From positions 1 through 11,788 of the forward strand of contig RBNI01006058.1 of NCBI GenBank assembly GCA_003990745.1: DNA of 11,788 nt, given 5' to 3'. Origin of the DNA: Jimgerdemannia flammicorona. Its lineage: Eukaryota > Mucoromycota > Endogonomycetes > Endogonales > Endogonaceae. Below, piece after piece: positions 8,367 through 11,788 of the stretch (positions are counted from its first letter, which is position 1; every line of letters starts with the position of its first letter). Both the position numbers and the translations under genes were made by a program. Below the pieces are notes generated by a model. The model had not been told where the DNA came from and did no database searches. It saw only the letters and a program-made list of their open reading frames with translations.

Positions 8367-8582
8367 GAGGTTTTGGGGGACTTTTGGGCTACAATAGGTG
8401 ATCAATTGGGTGTGGGGTACAGACTGGTGGGGGAGGGAGGTCGATGGGAGGACTTGAGGTCTAGGCTTGTGGGTGGGGTGGGTGATAGTTGGCTCACTGT
8501 AGGGTGGGTATTGGCTATATGGGTAGGACTAGCGAGTCACTGGCTATTTGTATATGAGGAGGGACAGTGGCTAGGGCTGTAG

Positions 8583-8742
8583 GAGAAGGTGTTAAGATGA
8601 GAAGGGCTATTGGGGGATCTGCTGATAGGATGGTGGGTGGGTTGGGGTCCTCAGGGGGGCCAATATCATGGGTTGTTGGTGAGGATCTGTGAGCAGAGTG
8701 GTGGGAGGGTGGTGATAGTGTTAGACAAAGTGGTCTGAGTGA
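8583..8742 (+). other. Tail of copy 3: probable ORF2 C-terminus, no clear 3' UTR
   Basis: After TAG 8580 the ORF2 frame gives Trp/Gly-rich residues (DLLIGWWVGWG, then VVIVLDKVV) broken only by TGA 8598, then TGA 8736. This composition continues that of ORF2, so I read the segment as more ORF2 and not as UTR. No A-tract, AATAAA or short repeat lies before the 5' end of copy 4. If TGA 8736 is the real stop, the 3' UTR is absent. Confidence 0.5.
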
Positions 8743-8824
8743 TACCTTTCTCCGGTACTATTCACGTTACACAAGCTTCAAGCAACAGTTTTTCAACACA
8801 AAGCGGAGGAAAGGTACTATAAAC
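8743..8824 (+). other. 5' UTR of copy 4
   Basis: About 82 nt from TACCTTTCTC to the ATG at 8825, the same length as in copies 1 and 3. It keeps ATTCACGTTACAC of the family leader but differs in the middle (CTTCAAGCAACAG), where it is closer to copy 2. The left flank is the end of copy 3 ORF2. Confidence 0.75.
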
Positions 8825-10853
8825 ATGTCTTCGAGCAAGAGTTCCGATGGGCGTGCTGGGTCTGGTGGACCTGGGGCCTTTGGCTGGCAGCAGGTTAGGA
8901 GAGGTTTTGGCCTGGGGATGGGGGCCTTTGGAGGGTCGAAGGGTGGCAAGGGTGCTGGAGGAGGGCTGGTATCAGAAGGGAATAGAGGGGGGACTGGCCC
9001 TATGAGCTTTGCTGACAAGGTGAAGTGGAGTGGATGGCTGACTGGAACCAGGGCTGGTGCTGCTGTGGGGAAGGGCAAGGCGAGCCTTAGAAGGGGGGGA
9101 GGTCCCCAGCCTGGGGGTGCAAGCATAGGGTCTGGAGATGTTGTGGCTGGGGGCAGGACTGCTGATGGCAGTGTGACGGAGAATCAAGAAAAAAAAAGAG
9201 ATGTGATGGCTGATGGCCAGGGGGGGCATGGGGTTCCCGATGCGGAAGGGGGACCTGGCGGATGGTGTGATGGGACTGGCAGTGGCTCCATTACTCAAGA
9301 AGTCGATCTCGGAGTTCGCAGCTACATTGTACTTCCGGGGCTTGGCAGTGACAGCGAGGATGGTCCTGGGGCTTATTTCGAAGCAGGTGGCTGGGGCGGC
9401 CTCGGTGAAATTCCTGAAGGGTCTGGAAGGAGTGGAGGTGGGCTTTGAGGAGGCGGGTCCACTGGAGGAGGCACTGAAAGCTGGAGTGGCATTTGGGGAG
9501 GTGGTGGTCCTTATGGTGCACTGTTTGAGGTGAGACCCCAGGGTGGTATAGCTGATGGTAAAGGGTGTGCCCACAGTGACGAGGGAGGAGATGAGGAGGA
9601 GAGTGGAGGAGGTGATGGCGGAGTATGGGGATGTGGTGGATATTGGCTTTCAGATGTGGGAGGGGATATAGATTAGGACAGGCGATGTCGATGTCAGGAT
9701 TCGGCTAGCAGGGAGGGAGGCCACAGGGAAGGCGGGTGACTGGCCCTCAGTGTTGATGTGGGGTGCCTTTATTTGTAAGGTATCGAGGGTGAAGGGGAGT
9801 GAGGAGGAGGAGGAGGATTTGCTGGAGGCATTGGAGGAGATGAGTGGTGCGGTGGAAAGGCAGGCAATGGCCTGGAAGCTCTTTGAGGAGTCGACGCACC
9901 TGGAGATTGTCGAGGGGAAGCATGTGCATACTGACAAGAAGCAGTGGGAGCGGGCCCAGGGGCACCTGCGACAGAGGGAGCTCTTGGCAAGTATGACTGG
10001 AGGGGAGAAGAGGAAGGCAGATGGGGCTGAAGAGGCTGGAGGGGTCAAAGCCAGTGAATGGGCTAGCGATGGAGGAAAGGAGGCAGTGGTGATGGAAGAA
10101 TGGACTGCGAAGGTGCTGGGCAAGGATCCCTATGCTGATGGTACCTTTGAGGTTTGGGAGGAGGAGTCGGATGGCACCCCCCCCCCACTTGTCAGGAGGG
10201 GCCCAGTGGGGTGACGAGGGGTGGCCGAAGATGTTCCGATGCAGGGAGCTCAGCAAGTTACCTTTGGGGTCCCTGATGTGGTGAAAAGAGGCCAGGTGGT
10301 GGCGGTTGGTGAAGATGAGCTGGTGGATATTCCAGAGGAGGAATGGAATGAGGATGCCAGTGTAGGTGCTGATACTACGATGCTAGATGCAGGGCAGCCG
10401 GGGACCCCTGGAGGGAAGGAGATTGGGAATCTGTTGTGGATGAGCAATGTGATGAATAACCTTGCAGCTGAGATGTTGGGGGAAGTGGATCTGAGGGCTA
10501 TGCCAGAGGAGCACTGGGCACAGATTCTGCAAGGTGATGGAGTGGTGGAGGCGCTGAAGGCGGAGATTCTTGTGATCTTACTGGAAGACGAGGGTTATGA
10601 GGTGGATGAGGTGAGGAAGGCAGAGCCGATGGTTGTTGCTGGTGAAAGGGCTGCCTACTGTTGGGCAGAACGCCATAGGTTGAAGTTCTGGCAGGAGGCC
10701 TGTGGAGATTATTGAGAGGACTTTGAGGAGAGAGAGGATGGGGCAATGGTGGAACTTCTGGAGGGATTGGAGGCACAGGAGGCTGCAAAGAAGGAACTGG
10801 CTGCGGAATGCATCTTGGATTTGGTACAGGAGGACTTGGGTGCATACTTGTAG
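8825..10853 (+). pseudogene. Copy 4 ORF1, full length but broken
   Basis: Runs from ATG 8825 (MSSSKSSDG) to TAG 10851-10853, about 676 codons. One inserted base (T near 9229, giving GGCATGGGG where copies 2 and 3 read GGCAGGGG) moves the protein from the first frame to the next. The downstream frame is then continuous with stops at TGA 9531 (Trp in copies 2 and 3), TAG 9549 (Gln), TAG 9669, TGA 10212 and TGA 10713 (Arg CGT in copy 3). The C10 run at 10177-10186 is in frame, as in copy 3. The Gly-rich N-terminus, RRM-like block, SEEEEED run and acidic C-terminal domain all sit where they do in copy 2. No zinc knuckle is seen. Confidence 0.9.
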
Positions 10854-10884
10854 AGGAGAGGCTCAATCTTTAACATTATTCATC
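10854..10884 (+). other. ORF1-ORF2 spacer, copy 4
   Basis: 31 nt, matching copy 3 in length and in the ACATTATTC just before the ATG, while the middle differs. The ORF2 frame is open upstream to a possible ATG at 10702, overlapping the end of ORF1. That upstream translation is not conserved in copy 3 beyond its last part, so the ATG at 10885 is the better start. Confidence 0.6.
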
Positions 10885-11752
10885 ATGAACAGTACAACTA
10901 ACATTTTTTCTCTCAATGTGAATGGCCTTCGGGGAATTGGGTGGTGTAAGAACATTTTTACATGGCAAAAGGGATTGGAGGCTGATCTCTTTCTATTACA
11001 GGATGTGCAGTGTGAGGATGAGGCCGATCGGGTGGAATGGAGTAGGGAATGGGGTGGAGCTGCTACTTGGTTTGGAAAGGTGGCGATTCTGGTAAAGATG
11101 GGTAGAGGCAATTTGGAGGGAATCAGAAGCTGGGGAGATCGCTTGGTCTGGGGTGAATGGCACTGGCCAGGGTGGGAATCAGTGAGGGTGGGCTCTTGTT
11201 ATTGTCCGGCAGCCAGGGGGGAGAGGATTGCATAAATTAAGGATCTGCTGGAGGAGGGCATTCTATTGGAGGAGGGGGTTGATGTCCTTGGTGGGGATTT
11301 TAACATGGTTAGGGATTTGTGCCTGGATAGAACTGATGGAGGGAGAAATACCAGTGGAAGGAGTGGCAGTCTGGATGCATGGGAGGAGGTGGAGAACCTT
11401 AGCTCATTAGGGGATATGGGCCGAATATGGTGGGGTGACTCCAGGGTCTACACACACTGGGTGAATGGCCTGGGGACCAGGATTGACTGGATTCTGACTG
11501 CGGAATGTTGGGGCACTGATGTCTGAAAGGCTTTGGAGGTGGTGTGGTGCCCATGGTCTGATTACTGGGGACTATTCAGATAGGGGCAGTTTGGGGGGAG
11601 TAGAGATGGACCTGGACATTGACGCCAAAACTCCTCCCTGCTGGCTGAGAAGGGGTTGTGGGATTCATGGGTAGTGGACATCCAGAAGAAGGTTCTACTC
11701 TGGAGGCAAGAGGGTCTTTCAGTAGATGTCCGGTGGTTGAGGTTGAAGGAGG
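10885..11752 (+). pseudogene. Copy 4 ORF2, endonuclease part only
   Basis: About 290 codons starting MNSTTN, aligned with copy 3 to residue ~289 and then cut. Motifs present: SLNVNGLRG, LFLLQDV (again Asp, not Glu), GSCYCPAA, VLGGDFNMV, GTRIDWIL. The SDH motif reads SDY (codon TAC at 11563 where copy 3 has CAC), so the catalytic His is lost. Stops: TAA 11233 (Trp in copy 3), TGA 11524 (Trp), TAG 11581 (Gln) and TGA 11620 (Trp). No RT is present. The frame ends at a TAA formed at the junction (11755). Confidence 0.9.
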
Positions 11753-11788
11753 AATAAAGAAATGGAGTCCAAGTGACTATAAAAAAAA
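11753..11788 (+). terminator. AATAAA polyadenylation-type signal followed by A-run
   Basis: AATAAA at 11753-11758, then 22 nt without family similarity, then eight A residues up to the window edge. Signal and distance fit a eukaryotic 3' end. Two readings are possible: copy 4 derives from a transcript polyadenylated early, inside ORF2; or a very short 5'-truncated insertion with its own tail sits here. The A-run may continue outside the window. Chance occurrence of AATAAA cannot be excluded. Confidence 0.45.

Larger units (their letters stand above)
5127..8738 (+). pseudogene. Copy 3 ORF2: endonuclease-reverse transcriptase polyprotein
   Basis: About 1,200 codons in one unbroken frame starting MNSTTN, with no indel needed anywhere. 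In-frame stops: TGA 5730 (Trp in copy 4), TGA 6357, TGA 7071, TAG 7623, TGA 7767, TAG 8337 and TAG 8580. After 8580 the frame still looks Trp/Gly-rich and coding-like, with a further TGA at 8598 and then none until TGA 8736, right at the junction with copy 4. So the true C-terminus is either near 8736 or lost. Order: APE-type endonuclease (1-230), linker (230-450), reverse transcriptase (about 460-780), Trp-rich thumb and C-terminal region (780-1040), CCHC finger (1057-1080). In a live element it would nick target DNA and prime cDNA synthesis there. Residue numbers count stops as positions. Confidence 0.93.
2976..8742 (+). mobile_element. Copy 3: near-complete LINE-type element (5' UTR, ORF1, ORF2)
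   Basis: This is the only copy with both ORFs over most of their length, about 5.76 kb from the 5' end near 2976-2981 to the 5' end of copy 4 near 8743. The order 5' UTR, ORF1, 31-nt spacer, ORF2 (endonuclease then RT) is that of L1/Tx1-like LINEs. There is no long terminal repeat, no integrase and no RNase H that I can recognise. No poly(A) or clear 3' UTR precedes copy 4, so the 3' end is probably missing or displaced. The copy is dead: ORF1 has three stops and one frameshift, and ORF2 has at least six stops. Confidence 0.9.
8743..11752 (+). mobile_element. Copy 4: 5' half of LINE-type element (type B 5' module)
   Basis: Complete 5' UTR and ORF1, the 31-nt spacer, and ORF2 through the endonuclease into the linker. 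Similarity to copy 3 is high up to TTGAAGGAGG (copy 3 near 5993) and then stops at about 11752. The N-terminal module is of the copy 2 type. The rest of ORF1 and ORF2 tracks copy 3 closely. It is broken by one insertion and five stops in ORF1 and at least four stops in ORF2. Confidence 0.88.

Noticed and set aside
5127..8582. Genetic code reassignment to explain in-frame stops
   Set aside because: All three stop codons appear at Trp, Gln, Arg and Lys positions, differ between copies, and coincide with indels in ORF1. ORF1 also ends at TAG in both full copies. Decay explains this better.
501..8824. CRISPR-like or satellite repeat from the recurring leader
   Set aside because: The four occurrences are 0.4 to 5.8 kb apart and each is followed by ORF1, so they are element 5' ends.
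501..9000. LTR retrotransposon with the repeated leader as LTR
   Set aside because: The recurring ~82-nt segment occurs once per copy at the 5' side only. There is no integrase, protease or RNase H, and the endonuclease is APE-type.
11776..11788. TATA-box-like TATAAAA at the right edge
   Set aside because: It is the base pair TAT followed by an A-run. Position and context fit a poly(A) tract better than a promoter.

Overview
The window is almost entirely one kind of sequence: fragments of a two-ORF non-LTR (LINE-type) retrotransposon family, all on the + strand and joined head to tail. I see no host gene, tRNA, rRNA or CRISPR array. The organism is a eukaryote: the element type, the A-tracts at both window edges and the AATAAA-type signal near the right edge all point that way. 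The reverse transcriptase motifs (LDQEKAYDR, FADD) and the C-terminal CCHC finger place ORF2 in the broad L1/Tx1-like group, as found in fungi, green algae, plants and vertebrates. I cannot name the host lineage from sequence alone; a fungus, alga or lower plant would fit.

Layout. Positions 1-17 are a poly(A) tract. Positions 18-500 hold copy 0, a strongly decayed piece of ORF2 (end of the endonuclease plus linker) from a more divergent relative. Copy 1 (about 501-915) is a 5' UTR plus the first ~110 codons of ORF1. Copy 2 (about 916-2975) is a 5' UTR plus nearly all of ORF1. Copy 3 (about 2976-8742) is the only near-complete unit: 82-nt 5' UTR, ORF1, a 31-nt spacer and about 1,200 codons of ORF2 (APE-type endonuclease, reverse transcriptase, C-terminal zinc finger). 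Copy 4 (about 8743-11752) has a 5' UTR, all of ORF1 and the endonuclease end of ORF2. It stops at an AATAAA motif followed 22 nt later by an A-run at the window edge.

Each of copies 1-4 keeps its 5' end, and that end abuts an internal point of the copy to its left. No poly(A) tail lies between copies. LINE insertions are usually truncated at the 5' side, so this is the reverse of the usual picture. Either successive elements inserted into one another in the same orientation (Zepp-like nesting), or the reverse transcriptase jumped between templates during insertion. The 5' modules also alternate between two sequence types, A-B-A-B.

Working logic. By family precedent ORF1 would be the RNA-binding chaperone of the RNP, and ORF2 would nick the target and copy the RNA in place. 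No copy here can do this now. Every ORF longer than a fragment has stops, single-base indels or truncations, and most of the stops look like transitions at Trp, Gln or Arg codons. The array is a fossil cluster, not an active system.
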